From assembly GCA_963805645.1 (NCBI GenBank), contig CAWDVA010000007.1:434001-498000 (forward strand): a stretch of 64,000 bases of DNA, written 5' to 3'. Of the stretch, positions 54,155 to 62,409 are shown one piece after another. The notes beneath the pieces are model-generated. The model did no database searches, was not told where the DNA came from, and saw only the letters and a program-made list of their open reading frames with translations. Positions within the stretch are counted from its first letter, which is position 1. Each line of letters starts with the position of its first letter. Position numbers and translations under genes: made by a program. This DNA comes from CAVXEH01 sp963805645. GTDB taxonomy: Bacteria > Chloroflexota > Limnocylindria > QHBO01.

Positions 54155-54883
54155 TCACGTGAGCAGGATGGACAGGAAGGCTTGCCCGGCCTCGAACCCT
54201 GCCACGGCCCCCGCCTCCCGCACACGGTCACGGACCCGCTGCTCGGTCGCCTCCCAGTCCGGGATCTGGCTCGCGTGGCAGCGCAGCGCCGCGAGCGCCA
54301 CGTCCATCCGGTCGGCCACGTCGACCCACAGGTTCGGATGGTCCGCGCCGGTCACGAGCACCTGCCGCACCTTCCAGGGCTCCAGGCCCTCGGCAAGGAG
54401 CTCCGGGAAGTTGAGCCGGTCGCGCGCGGCCGGGTACACGGCGGCGAGGGTGGCCTCCCCGGTCGCGAGGTGATCCGGATGCGCCATGAACGGGTTCCCG
54501 TCACTGCGGCGCTGCGAGTTCTGGGCGATCACCAGGTCCGGCCGGAAACGGCGGATCTGGCGAGAGATGTCGCGCCGCAGATCCAGCGTCGGCTCGAGGT
54601 AGCCGTCCGGGTAGCCCAGGTGGACGATCTCTGTCACGCCCAGGACGTCGGCGGCCGCCCGCTGCTCGGCGATACGGGTGGCAGCCAGCGATTCCGGTGT
54701 CACCGCCGGGTCGTCGGTCCCCTTGCTGCCGTCGGTCGTCACCACGTAGTCCACCCGTGCACCCATGCCGACCAGGTGCGCGATGGTCGCGGCGGCGCCG
54801 AACTCGGCATCGTCGGGATGGCTGAAGATGACGAGCACCCGCTCGAGCGGCTCGATCAGGGAATGGCGTTCAGGCTCGGTCAT
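54155..54883 (-). CDS. PIG-L family N-acetylglucosaminyl deacetylase-like protein
   Basis: The 242-residue protein has canonical motifs: FSHPDDAEFGAAA at residues 19 to 31, and AHPDHLATGEA. It thus keeps all zinc-binding and catalytic residues, in contrast to the homologue at 46148. Such enzymes deacetylate GlcNAc conjugates (mycothiol or bacillithiol-type routes, or glycolipids). ATG 54883 with GGAG upstream is used; ATG 54994 would add a low-complexity extension. Confidence 0.88.
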   Translation of the reverse strand: MTEPERHSLIEPLERVLVIFSHPDDAEFGAAATIAHLVGMGARVDYVVTTDGSKGTDDPAVTPESLAATRIAEQRAAADVLGVTEIVHLGYPDGYLEPTLDLRRDISRQIRRFRPDLVIAQNSQRRSDGNPFMAHPDHLATGEATLAAVYPAARDRLNFPELLAEGLEPWKVRQVLVTGADHPNLWVDVADRMDVALAALRCHASQIPDWEATEQRVRDRVREAGAVAGFEAGQAFLSILLT

Positions 54884-54984
54884 TGGCTCCGTCGCATGGT
54901 ACCGCCCGCGCCAGCCCGAGAACGGCGGGTTCGCCGGACCGGATGCCGCGAGCGGAGGGATTCTGCGGGTGCGCGGCCGCATCG

Positions 54985-55028
54985 TTGACCCCATCGGGGC
55001 ACACGCAGCATACTACCCCCCGGTATGC
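54985..55028 (+). promoter_or_regulatory. Promoter and CsoR-type operator overlapping the csoR start
   Basis: TTGACC and CATACT are separated by 18 bp. The palindrome GCATAC (55008 to 55013), 9-bp centre TACCCCCCG, GTATGC (55023 to 55028) covers the -10 box and the ATG at 55025. Its AT-flanked C tract resembles known CsoR operators, so autoregulation is likely. Confidence 0.75.
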
Positions 55029-55369
55029 AGAGCCCTGACGAGCGGGCGGTCCATTTCCGCCACAGCTACACGAAGGACCGGCGCGACCTCCTGAATCGAC
55101 TCAACCGGATCGAGGGCCAGGTTCGCGGGATCCGCCGTCTCGTGGAGGAGGAGGCGTATTGCCTCGACGTCCTCCAGCAGGTGGAGGCCATGACGGCCGC
55201 CGCCGACCAGGTGGGGCTCATGCTGCTCGAGGACCACATCGACGGGTGCCTGACCCATGCCATCGACACCGGCGAGGGCGAGCCGTACGTCAACGAGGTG
55301 ATGGCCATCATCCGCCGGGCCATGGGACGCCGTGCAGGGCGACGGTCGAAGGGTGGCGGATCGGCCTGA
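55025..55369 (+). CDS. csoR: CsoR-family metal-sensing repressor
   Basis: The 114-residue protein has the DUF156 fold: LNRLNRIEGQVRGIRRLVEE, C46, H71 and C75 in YCLDVLQQVE and LLEDHIDGCL, matching the C-x24-H-x3-C Cu(I) site of CsoR. It represses copper efflux genes in other organisms. No copper ATPase or chaperone lies next to it here, so its targets are elsewhere. ATG 55025 overlaps the operator. Confidence 0.92.
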   Translation: MQSPDERAVHFRHSYTKDRRDLLNRLNRIEGQVRGIRRLVEEEAYCLDVLQQVEAMTAAADQVGLMLLEDHIDGCLTHAIDTGEGEPYVNEVMAIIRRAMGRRAGRRSKGGGSA

Positions 55370-55415
55370 AGGGTGCGGCTCGCACGCCCGGTCGCGTCCT
55401 GACGGCGCGGACCCA

Positions 55416-55450
55416 TGGGAGTGCCGCAGGGGGGAACCACGGCACTCCCA
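55416..55450. terminator. Bidirectional 11-bp hairpin between csoR and the methylase-fold gene
   Basis: TGGGAGTGCCG and CGGCACTCCCA form a perfect stem with a 13-nt loop in the 111-bp convergent gap. Confidence 0.65.
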
Positions 55451-55480
55451 GACCACTATAGGCCGAGCCGGTCCGCCCCG

Positions 55481-58369
55481 CTACTCTCCGAACATGGTCA
55501 GCTGCTCGCCGCCTCGCTCGATGAGCGGATCGAGGCCCAGCACCGGCTCGAGCCAGTCCAGGCTGGCCCCGTCCCGGCCGGCGAGGGTGGCAAGGTGCTG
55601 CCACTTCAGGAAGTGCCAGTTCTGGCGCTCGACCTCGTTGCGGAGCCACGGTGAGCGCTCGAGCTTCAGCCGGACGAGCTCGGTGCGTTCTGCCGGGAAG
55701 ATCAGGATGCGGGCCTGGCGGTCGGTCACCGGGATGGCGCGGCCGCGGCGGAGGACGGCCTCGCCGAGCATCGCGGTCCACTCGACTTCCAGCAGGAACG
55801 CGAACTTGCCGCGCACGTACCAGATGCCGTCCACCGCGGCAAGGGGCTCCGACGGCCCGCGCACGATGAGCGGGAGGTAGGCGCGGCGCTCATCGTCCGC
55901 GAGAAGGTCGACGAGATGGCGGCCCGCCTCGACCTTGTCGTGCTCCCGCCGGCTGATCCACACACGGAGACCGAGCCGATGGCCGTAGGCCGCAAGCTGG
56001 GCCAGGATCCGGGTGTGGTCGCCGAACCGTGCGCCCAGCTCCTCCTCGGTCCGCAGCTGCCCGCGCTCGTCCACGCGCGCGTAGGCCGCCAGGCAGGCTC
56101 GCACGAGCTCCTCGTCCGGCGCCTCGAGGCCGGGGAAGAGCCGGTAGATGCGGTCCAGGAACCCCGCCTCGTCCAGGCGCCCGGCGGTCGACAGGATGGA
56201 GAAGGTGGCCCACTCGACGCGGTCGGCGAGCGGTTGCTCGGCGAGCTCGGGATCCCGGAGCCACCACATCGGTCGCTCCGGCTCCCCCAGGCGGACGAGC
56301 TCCGGATGGTCATCGCGCCAGAGCTCCTCGCGGAGCAGCGCAGCCAGGAGGGTCGAGCCCCGGCTCAGCTGGGTGACGCGCTGGTCCGGTGCGCCGTCCA
56401 TCCCGCCGTTCGGAGCATCGGCCGAAGTTCCGCGCCCCTCGGCACCCTCCTCGTCACCCGATGCGGGGTGCTCCTGCCCGGGGACGGGTTCGGCTCCCGC
56501 GCGGGTCTGCGCCACGCGACGAAGCAGGCCCCCGGACTGGAGCTCCTGCAGGACCGCGCCGGCAATGCGGGTGAGGCCTGCCGGCTCGCCCCGGTCTCGC
56601 AGGAGTGCGACTGCCGCGCGCGACACCGCGCCGGCCAGCTCGGGGTAGGTGAGGTGCCCTGCCTCCGCGCCGAGCTGCAGGGGTCGCGACGTCACCGCGG
56701 AACGCAGACGGTCCTCGCCGGAGGGCTTGCGGAAGTGGAGCGCAACGCCGTCGCCCGACCGGACGGACTCGCGATGGATGATGCGGATCAGGTCGAGCCC
56801 CGCGGCCGCGCCGGCCACGGCGACGGCAAGCAGCCGATCCGGGTCGTCGCCTTCGAGCAGGACGTTGAACCAGCCCCCGGGACGCAGCGCGACGGTCGCC
56901 GATGCCATCGCATGGCGCAGCGCCGTGGCCTCGGCGCCGTCCGAGGAGGCCGCCGCGGGGCCGAAGAGCGGCTCCAGCCGCAGCGTCTCAGCCGCCTCCC
57001 TGCCGAGAAGCCACGCCGTGGCCAGATACTCGAAGCTCAGCTCGTCGACCGATGCGGGCGGCGGCGGCGTTCCCAGGACGAGATCGATGCCGTCCGCGGG
57101 CAGGTACTGGCCGGCCACGGCCGGCCGGCTGCGCACCCACAGAACGTTGGCGGCGCTCATCCCGCCCAGGTCGTCGTAGTCGGTCGCGAAGCGCGCCGCG
57201 CGGCGCTCGCGCCCGAGGGCGGCGATCGCGGTGCGAACGTCGCGGAACGCCGCCTCGAACAGCCGCCAGACGTTCACCTCTCGCTGGTGGCGGGAAGCGG
57301 GCTGCCGAACGTGGCCACCGGAGATGCGCAGCGAGGCGACCCGGCCCGGGTACCCGTTCAAACGGCTCGCCGGGAGCAGGCAGGCGGCCAGGGCCAGCCG
57401 GAACACGCCGAGCAGCGCCGGGTCGCGCATCTCCGTCTCGATCTTCGCGGCAATCGTCTCGAGGGCGTACAGGTTTCTCGGCGTGTACAGGCCGATGAGC
57501 TCATCCACCAGGTCGCGCCTGCCGTCGAGGACCGGGAAGCGCTCCCGGAGCTGAGCGACATGGGGGCCCTGGCGTACGTCGGGTTCGCCGTGCTGCGAGG
57601 AGGGTTCCGGATGCACGGTGGACCGATACCGCCGCTCCGCGACGCCACTTCCGGACGGCGGATCCGGCTCGGCGGGCGGCGGCGGTGGCGGGCCGCCAGG
57701 CTCGCCCAGCGAGGGGACCTCGTATTCGCCGGCCGTTCCCGTCAGGCCCACGGGCGCGGGGGGCAGGTCATCCTCGGCATCGGCGTCGGCGTCGGCCGGG
57801 GCCTGGCGCCCCGCACCGGAAGCCTCGATGCCCAGCTTGGCGAGATCCGCCTCTTCGATGGAGGCAACGCGCTCCACGGGGCCGCCCACGCTGATGTCGC
57901 AGCTCGGGCAGCGGTAGACCTTGCGGCCCGGTGTGTCGTCGTCGCGCGGCCAGATGAACTGCTCGCCCACGACCGGCCCGCGGCATGCGGCGCAGTGCGT
58001 GGCGTACAGCTCCTCGATATGTTGGCGGAGCGGCACGTCCACGCGCCGCGAAGCGGCGAGCTGGCGGAACGCCACGTCAAGGGAGCCAGGCTCCGGTGCC
58101 AGCAGGAAGGCCTGCGCGGCCAGCTGCGCGAAGGGGCTCGGATCGGCGGCCACCGCGCGCATCCCGTTCGCCACGGCCCGGCGAGCGGTCCAGCCGGTCC
58201 CCGCCCACGGGTCCAGGATGGTGTCGCCCGGCGATGCGAAGGCGGTCAGCTCCGCGTCGAGGATGTTGTCGGCAGGCGAGGGAAAGTAGCGCTCGAGGAG
58301 CGCGAGGCCGGGGAGGCGGCGGGGAAGGACGACGTGGTCCAGGCTCCTCCGTTCGGCGGCCTCGGTCAT
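55481..58369 (-). CDS. DNA-methylase-fold protein with degraded catalytic motif
   Basis: The 962-residue protein has an N6/N4 methylase-type SAM site (ILDPWAGTGW, residues 51 to 60; VAADPSPFAQ), a zinc ribbon with C126, C129, C154 and C157, and a disordered Pro-rich segment at about 200 to 260. The expected catalytic motif D/N-PP-Y is LVLGTPPPPA (T434), so target-base chemistry seems lost. The later strand 'RPGGWFNVLLEGDDPDRLLA' fits the fold. The last 350 residues are a separate helical and beta-rich region ending in 'LIERGGEQLTMFGE'. It lies 6 bp after the TPR gene. Function unknown; it may bind DNA or SAM without methylating. Confidence 0.6.
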   Translation of the reverse strand: MTEAAERRSLDHVVLPRRLPGLALLERYFPSPADNILDAELTAFASPGDTILDPWAGTGWTARRAVANGMRAVAADPSPFAQLAAQAFLLAPEPGSLDVAFRQLAASRRVDVPLRQHIEELYATHCAACRGPVVGEQFIWPRDDDTPGRKVYRCPSCDISVGGPVERVASIEEADLAKLGIEASGAGRQAPADADADAEDDLPPAPVGLTGTAGEYEVPSLGEPGGPPPPPPAEPDPPSGSGVAERRYRSTVHPEPSSQHGEPDVRQGPHVAQLRERFPVLDGRRDLVDELIGLYTPRNLYALETIAAKIETEMRDPALLGVFRLALAACLLPASRLNGYPGRVASLRISGGHVRQPASRHQREVNVWRLFEAAFRDVRTAIAALGRERRAARFATDYDDLGGMSAANVLWVRSRPAVAGQYLPADGIDLVLGTPPPPASVDELSFEYLATAWLLGREAAETLRLEPLFGPAAASSDGAEATALRHAMASATVALRPGGWFNVLLEGDDPDRLLAVAVAGAAAGLDLIRIIHRESVRSGDGVALHFRKPSGEDRLRSAVTSRPLQLGAEAGHLTYPELAGAVSRAAVALLRDRGEPAGLTRIAGAVLQELQSGGLLRRVAQTRAGAEPVPGQEHPASGDEEGAEGRGTSADAPNGGMDGAPDQRVTQLSRGSTLLAALLREELWRDDHPELVRLGEPERPMWWLRDPELAEQPLADRVEWATFSILSTAGRLDEAGFLDRIYRLFPGLEAPDEELVRACLAAYARVDERGQLRTEEELGARFGDHTRILAQLAAYGHRLGLRVWISRREHDKVEAGRHLVDLLADDERRAYLPLIVRGPSEPLAAVDGIWYVRGKFAFLLEVEWTAMLGEAVLRRGRAIPVTDRQARILIFPAERTELVRLKLERSPWLRNEVERQNWHFLKWQHLATLAGRDGASLDWLEPVLGLDPLIERGGEQLTMFGE

Positions 58370-58375
58370 GGGCTC

Positions 58376-59212
58376 CTACGGCTCTTCGAGTGGCTCTTCC
58401 TCGAGCTCGGGTTCGGACGAGTATTCCGGCAGGCTGGTGTCGAGCTCCTCGACCTCTTCCTGCTCCTCTTCCTGCTCCTCGCTCTCCTCCTCGTCATCGT
58501 AGCGGAGCGCGGACCCCTTGAGATACGGTCTCACGTCACTTCCCCGGGTGCTGCTGCCGGGGAAGGAGACCTTCCCGAAGTTGGCCGCGTGAGCGAACGT
58601 TTCGCGGATGATGATCCGCACCTCGTCCCGGGACAGGATGGTGATGGCTGCGTCGTAGCGATTGCCGCCCGCGATCAGCTTTACGAGGCGAGAGCCGATG
58701 CGCGGCTCGACCTGGCCGATCTCCACGTCGCCGTCGAACACCAGCAGGTGATCGCCGTCCGGCTTGAGGGCGACCTGGTCACCGGGCGAGAGCGGCGCCA
58801 GCGCATCGCGGCCGGCGACGTTGAACAGCCTCGCGTGCCCTGTCTTTCCCATCTCCTCGATGAAGACCGCCGCCTTGGCCTTCTCCGCCTTGCCATCGCC
58901 CACCGCGGCGACACGTGCCGCCGGCTGGGTGCCCGCGAGCACGCGGAGCCGCTCCACGTTGCGCTCGGCGATCCGGTTCGTGGCATCGCGCGCAAGAGCC
59001 TGCTGGTAGGCTTCCAGCGCCTCCGCGTGCCGCCCGAGCTCGGCCAGGGCCTTGCCGAGGCGGTTGTACGCGTCCGTATCGGCTCCCAGCTCCAGCAGAT
59101 CGCGATTGGCCTGCACCGCCGCCTCCCAGTTGCCGCCCGTGGCGGACGCGATCGCCTGGTCAGCCAGCTGACGCCGTTGCCGGTTGGCGGCGTCCATCTC
59201 CCCTATCGTCAT
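58376..59212 (-). CDS. TPR protein with beta-rich domain and acidic tail
   Basis: The 278-residue protein has two to three TPR-like motifs in residues 10 to 85 (QANRDLLELGADTDAYNRLG, EALEAYQQALARDATNRIAE). A beta-rich domain at about 110 to 215 follows (LSPGDQVALKPDGDHLLVFD, then GDVEIGQVEP, then LVKLIAGGNRYDAAITILSR). The tail is strongly acidic (EEESEEQEEEQEEVEE). The middle domain is reminiscent of HIRAN-type DNA-binding barrels, but this is uncertain. GGAG lies 7 nt before ATG 59212. It is the first gene of the operon with the methylase-fold protein. Confidence 0.75.
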   Translation of the reverse strand: MTIGEMDAANRQRRQLADQAIASATGGNWEAAVQANRDLLELGADTDAYNRLGKALAELGRHAEALEAYQQALARDATNRIAERNVERLRVLAGTQPAARVAAVGDGKAEKAKAAVFIEEMGKTGHARLFNVAGRDALAPLSPGDQVALKPDGDHLLVFDGDVEIGQVEPRIGSRLVKLIAGGNRYDAAITILSRDEVRIIIRETFAHAANFGKVSFPGSSTRGSDVRPYLKGSALRYDDEEESEEQEEEQEEVEELDTSLPEYSSEPELEEEPLEEP

Positions 59213-59292
59213 GGTCTGCTCCCGTCTCCGGGGTGGGTCTGTCGGGTAACGGAAATGCCCTCGGCGCGGTCAGTTCCGGCCAAAGGCGCCTT

Positions 59293-59321
59293 GTTGTAGC
59301 ACCGCCCTTCGGGGCTGTCAA
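59293..59321 (-). promoter_or_regulatory. Strong sigma-70 promoter for the TPR and methylase-fold operon
   Basis: On the minus strand TTGACA (59316 to 59321) and TACAAC (59293 to 59298) are exactly 17 bp apart, giving a leader of about 75 nt before ATG 59212. Confidence 0.75.
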
Positions 59322-59361
59322 CGCGGCGCATCCCGCAGGCTCGGCGGCCTCTGCACCGGGC

Positions 59362-60135
59362 CTACGACTGGCGCATCAGCAATGCGACGAGCAATCCGAG
59401 CAGGGCGAGGCTGCCGAACTCGATGACCACCGACCGCCCGGTAGCTCCACCATCCAGCGCTTCGGCGGCACCGCCCCATGAATAGAACGCGAGGCCCACG
59501 ATCGCCGGCCCCACGAGGCCCGGCAGGCCCAGCAGCGTCATCGCCAGCGCCACCTGGCCAACCGCCAGGCCGTGCAGCAGCGCCTGCCCCACAGCCTCAA
59601 CTCCGCCGCGGCCCCGCGCCTCCGCCGAGCGGAGGCCGAGGACGAACGCCAGGAGCGCGACGAGCGCGACCGGCGGAGGCCATGCGGCGGTGCCGAATAG
59701 GGCGTTGATACCGGCGGCCGCGGCGAACATGGTGCCGGTGAGCGCCAGCTCGAGCGCCGTGCGCTCGATCGGAACCCGCTCGCCGCGGAGCTCCAGCCAG
59801 AGCACCGCCCACAGGACGATGGCCACAAACGGCACCAGGAGGAGGCTCACGCCGCCGGGGAGCATGCGGCCCACGAGGGTGACTCCCACGCCGGCGATGG
59901 CCAAAGTGGCATATCGGGCCAGGCCAAGCCCCTGGCGCCAGGGTCCCATCAGGGCCACGGCCCCCAGGCCGCCGACCGCCAGCTCAAGCCCGATCGCCAC
60001 GGCAAGTCCGAACGGGGAGGTCAGCCATCCGGCTGCCGCGATCGCGGCCAGCACGATGGCGAGCACGATTGCCCACGGACGCTCGACCGGCGCGGACGGT
60101 GCCGCCCGCCGACCGAACCGCAAGCGGGCGATCAC
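59362..60135 (-). CDS. Polytopic membrane protein, family unknown
   Basis: The 257-residue protein begins at GTG 60135, overlapping the stop of polX (GTGA). It has about eight membrane segments with a conserved look (GPWRQGLGLARYATLAIAGV, LWAVLWLELRGERVPIERTA) and a C-terminal helix. No family is recognised. It is co-transcribed with polX. Confidence 0.68.
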   Translation of the reverse strand: MIARLRFGRRAAPSAPVERPWAIVLAIVLAAIAAAGWLTSPFGLAVAIGLELAVGGLGAVALMGPWRQGLGLARYATLAIAGVGVTLVGRMLPGGVSLLLVPFVAIVLWAVLWLELRGERVPIERTALELALTGTMFAAAAGINALFGTAAWPPPVALVALLAFVLGLRSAEARGRGGVEAVGQALLHGLAVGQVALAMTLLGLPGLVGPAIVGLAFYSWGGAAEALDGGATGRSVVIEFGSLALLGLLVALLMRQS

Positions 60136-61880
60136 GAGCGGGCCACCAGCTGCGCCGCGTCGCGCGTGTTGGCGACCTGGTCCGCGGTGAGCCACGCCCG
60201 GCGCGCCATCGAGACGGCGTAGTCGAGCTGGCCCAGCTCCTCGGTCCGGTGGGCGTCGCTCGCGACCACCAGCTGCGCGCCTGCTCGTGCCGCCGCGCGC
60301 GCCAGGTGCTCGTCCAGGTCCAGGCGGGGACTGCCGTTCATCTCGAGCAGGGTACCCGTTCTTGCCGCCGCCTCGAAGACGATCGTCCACTCAAGTGCCA
60401 CCGGGTCGCGGCGGTTCACGATGCGGCCGGTCGGATGCGCGAGGACATCCACGTGCGGGTTCTCGATCGCCGCCAACGCCCGCCGGGTCAGCTGCGCCAC
60501 CGGCTGGTTCCGGCCGGTATGCACGCTGGCGACCACCAGGTCGTAGCGCGCCAGCAGCGCATCGGGGTAGTCGAGCGTCCCATCGGCGCGGATCTCCATC
60601 TCGGTCCCATGCAGGATGCGGAACGGAGCGAGGTCCCTGTTCAGGCGGGCGATCTCCTCGCGCTGCGCCTCCACCCGCTCCGGCGACAGGCCCCGGGTGA
60701 TGCCGAGCGACGGCGAGTGATCGGTCAGGACCATGTACGCGTGGCCCCGTCCACGCGCCGCCCGTGCCATGGCCTCCATGGTGTCGACGCCGTCGGTCCA
60801 GTCGGAGTGCACGTGCGTGTCGCCGAGAACCTGCTCCACGCGCAGGAGATCCGGCAGCGCGTCGCGCCCCGCCGCCTCGATCTCGCCGTCGTCCTCGCGC
60901 AGCTCGGGCGGGATCCAGGGCAGTCCCAGGCGGGCGTACACGTCCGCCTCATCGGCCTCCAGAAGGAGCTCGCCGGTCTCGAGCACCTTGAATCCCTTCT
61001 CGCTCAACGAGAGCCCGCGGTCCAGGGCGCGCCCGCGCAGCGCCACGTTGTGCGCCGCGCTCCCCGTGAAGTGGACGAGGTGGGTCCCCCACGCCTCCGG
61101 AGGACAGACCATCAGGTCGACCTGCGGCCCGTCGCGCAGCAGGATGCTCGACTTGTCGGTTCCGGCATTCAGGACTCGCTCCACGGCCGGAAGAGCATCG
61201 AGGGCCGCGATCACCGACGCCGCGTCGCGCACCGCGGCGAGCAGGTCGAGATCACCGATGGTCGCGCGCCGCCGCCGAAGCGACCCTGCGACCTCCAGGC
61301 GCACCACGCCGGGCACGCCGCCCAGCTCGCCCATCAGCTCGGCGACAAGCACGTCCGCATCGTGAAGCAGCAACCGGGTGCCGCGCTGCTCGATGCGCGC
61401 GATGCCCACCAGGATGTTCTCCTCCGTCCGGGCGGAGAGGCCCTTGAGTCCGCGCAGCGCCTCCTGCTCCGCGGCCGCGCGCAGTTCCTCCACCGAGCCG
61501 ATTCCCAGCTCGTCGTGGAGGAGCTTCACCGTGCGAGGGCCCACGCCCTGGATGCGCAGCATGTCGAGCAGGCCGGCCGGCACCTGCATGCGCAGCCGTT
61601 CGTGGTACTCGAGCCGACCGGTCTTGGCAAGCTCGGCCAGCTTGGCCGAGAGCGCGGCACCGGCGCCGGGGATCTTCGGCGGATCGCCGGCTCGAAACCG
61701 TGCCGCGACGTCTTCCGGCCAGCGTTCGACCGCATCCGCCACGCGACGGTAGGCAACCGCCTTGTAGACGACCTCGCCGAGGATCTCGAGCATGTCCGCG
61801 ATCTCGTTGAAGATGCGAGCCAGCTCCGCGTTGGTGATCACCGTGTCAGGTGCACGCGGCGTGCTGCGCGGTCGGGGCAT
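60132..61880 (-). CDS. polX: DNA polymerase/3'-5' exonuclease PolX
   Basis: The 582-residue protein has helix-hairpin-helix regions (PGAGAALSAKLAELAKTGRL, IQGVGPRTVKLLHDELGI), a Pol X palm (GSLRRRRATIGDLDLLAAV, DLMVCPPEAWGTHLVHFTGS) and a C-terminal PHP exonuclease domain (DTHVHSDWTDGVDTMEAMAR, HGTEMEIRADGTLDY, DAHRTEELG). It repairs gaps in base-excision repair. TAGAAT lies 8 nt before ATG 61880. Confidence 0.95.
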   Translation of the reverse strand: MPRPRSTPRAPDTVITNAELARIFNEIADMLEILGEVVYKAVAYRRVADAVERWPEDVAARFRAGDPPKIPGAGAALSAKLAELAKTGRLEYHERLRMQVPAGLLDMLRIQGVGPRTVKLLHDELGIGSVEELRAAAEQEALRGLKGLSARTEENILVGIARIEQRGTRLLLHDADVLVAELMGELGGVPGVVRLEVAGSLRRRRATIGDLDLLAAVRDAASVIAALDALPAVERVLNAGTDKSSILLRDGPQVDLMVCPPEAWGTHLVHFTGSAAHNVALRGRALDRGLSLSEKGFKVLETGELLLEADEADVYARLGLPWIPPELREDDGEIEAAGRDALPDLLRVEQVLGDTHVHSDWTDGVDTMEAMARAARGRGHAYMVLTDHSPSLGITRGLSPERVEAQREEIARLNRDLAPFRILHGTEMEIRADGTLDYPDALLARYDLVVASVHTGRNQPVAQLTRRALAAIENPHVDVLAHPTGRIVNRRDPVALEWTIVFEAAARTGTLLEMNGSPRLDLDEHLARAAARAGAQLVVASDAHRTEELGQLDYAVSMARRAWLTADQVANTRDAAQLVARS

Positions 61881-61888
61881 GGGGCGCC

Positions 61889-61894
61889 ATTCTA
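61889..61894 (-). promoter_or_regulatory. -10 box for polX (leaderless type)
   Basis: TAGAAT ends 8 nt before ATG 61880 on the minus strand, with no Shine-Dalgarno. Confidence 0.5.
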
Positions 61895-61908
61895 CGGTGG
61901 AAACGACG

Positions 61909-61945
61909 CGAGGCCCGCCCCGTGGTGCCTCGGGGACGGACCTCG
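61909..61945 (-). terminator. Hairpin after the two small-protein genes
   Basis: Segments CGAGG, CCG and CCCG pair with CGGG, CGG and CCTCG across an 8-nt loop, 32 bp downstream of the small-protein stop at 61978 and just before the polX promoter. Confidence 0.5.
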
Positions 61946-61977
61946 CTGCTCAGTGCGGGTCGAGATGAGACGGCGGC

Positions 61978-62139
61978 TCAGCGCACGCGACGGCGGCGCA
62001 GCAACGAACGGCTGAAGAGTCGCCCGGTCCGGCGCGACGGCCGCAGGCGCGCCTGCCGCAGCTGGGCCGCCTCGTCGAGGAGCTCGTTCTGGCGCAGGGT
62101 GGCGAGGAGGCCGAAGTAGGTGGCGGCTCCCTTGGACAT
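61978..62139 (-). CDS. Small basic protein, 53 residues
   Basis: ATG 62139 is preceded by AGGAGGAACC, one of the best ribosome binding sites in the window. The product starts MSKGAATYFGLLATLRQNEL, has a helical middle (LDEAAQLRQARL) and a strongly basic tail (LLRRRRVR). The TPR-like or nucleic-acid-binding role is unknown. It lies 47 bp after the small membrane peptide gene and may be expressed with it from the CGNR operator region. Confidence 0.6.
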   Translation of the reverse strand: MSKGAATYFGLLATLRQNELLDEAAQLRQARLRPSRRTGRLFSRSLLRRRRVR

Positions 62140-62186
62140 GGTTCCTCCTGGGTCGGTTCCGCCCGGGTGCAGATCCCGGCGGGTGG

Positions 62187-62297
62187 TCAGACGGACCGAT
62201 TCGGTGCGTCGAGAATGGTCGGCCGGCTGTCCGCCCCCGATCGCAGTGCCGCGAGATCGAGCAACAGCACCAGCAGCAAGATCACAAACAAGACCAT
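62187..62297 (-). CDS. Small single-pass membrane peptide, 36 residues
   Basis: ATG 62297 opens MVLFVILLLVLLLDLAALRS, one strongly hydrophobic helix, and a short polar end with stop at 62187. GGAGG lies 11 nt upstream. An in-frame GTG 62318 would add 7 residues. Its 5' end is adjacent to the operator array shared with the CGNR regulator. Confidence 0.5.
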   Translation of the reverse strand: MVLFVILLLVLLLDLAALRSGADSRPTILDAPNRSV

Positions 62298-62323
62298 CAG
62301 GACCGAAGCCTCCACCACGAGCG

Positions 62324-62406
62324 GTAACTCGTATTTGTCAGTTCACTGGTTACAAGGGCAGTGTAGCAGTTCCGGGTAACTTGTCAACGGGCCTATACTG
62401 GTTACA
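62324..62406. promoter_or_regulatory. 52-bp tandem operator array in front of the CGNR regulator gene
   Basis: GTAAC occurs at 62324 and 62376, and GTTAC at 62349 and 62401, so each unit is an inverted pair and both units are exactly 52 bp apart. The right arms share ACTGGTTACA (62345 and 62397). TATACT at 62394 to 62399 overlaps the last arm and ends 10 nt before ATG 62410. Five helical turns between units suggest looping or cooperative autorepression. Confidence 0.6.
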
Positions 62407-62409
62407 GCC

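Noticed and set aside
52778..54988. 736-codon plus-strand frame opposite the ABC exporter and PIG-L genes
   Set aside because: No motif or plausible start, and an Asp/Gln/Arg/His-rich composition typical of antisense frames in GC-rich DNA.
55916..59299. Uninterrupted 1127-codon plus-strand frame opposite the methylase-fold and TPR genes
   Set aside because: It is antisense to two genes with recognisable motifs, a promoter and ribosome binding sites. Its product is low-complexity Arg/Gly/Ala-rich, as expected from a GC-rich antisense frame.
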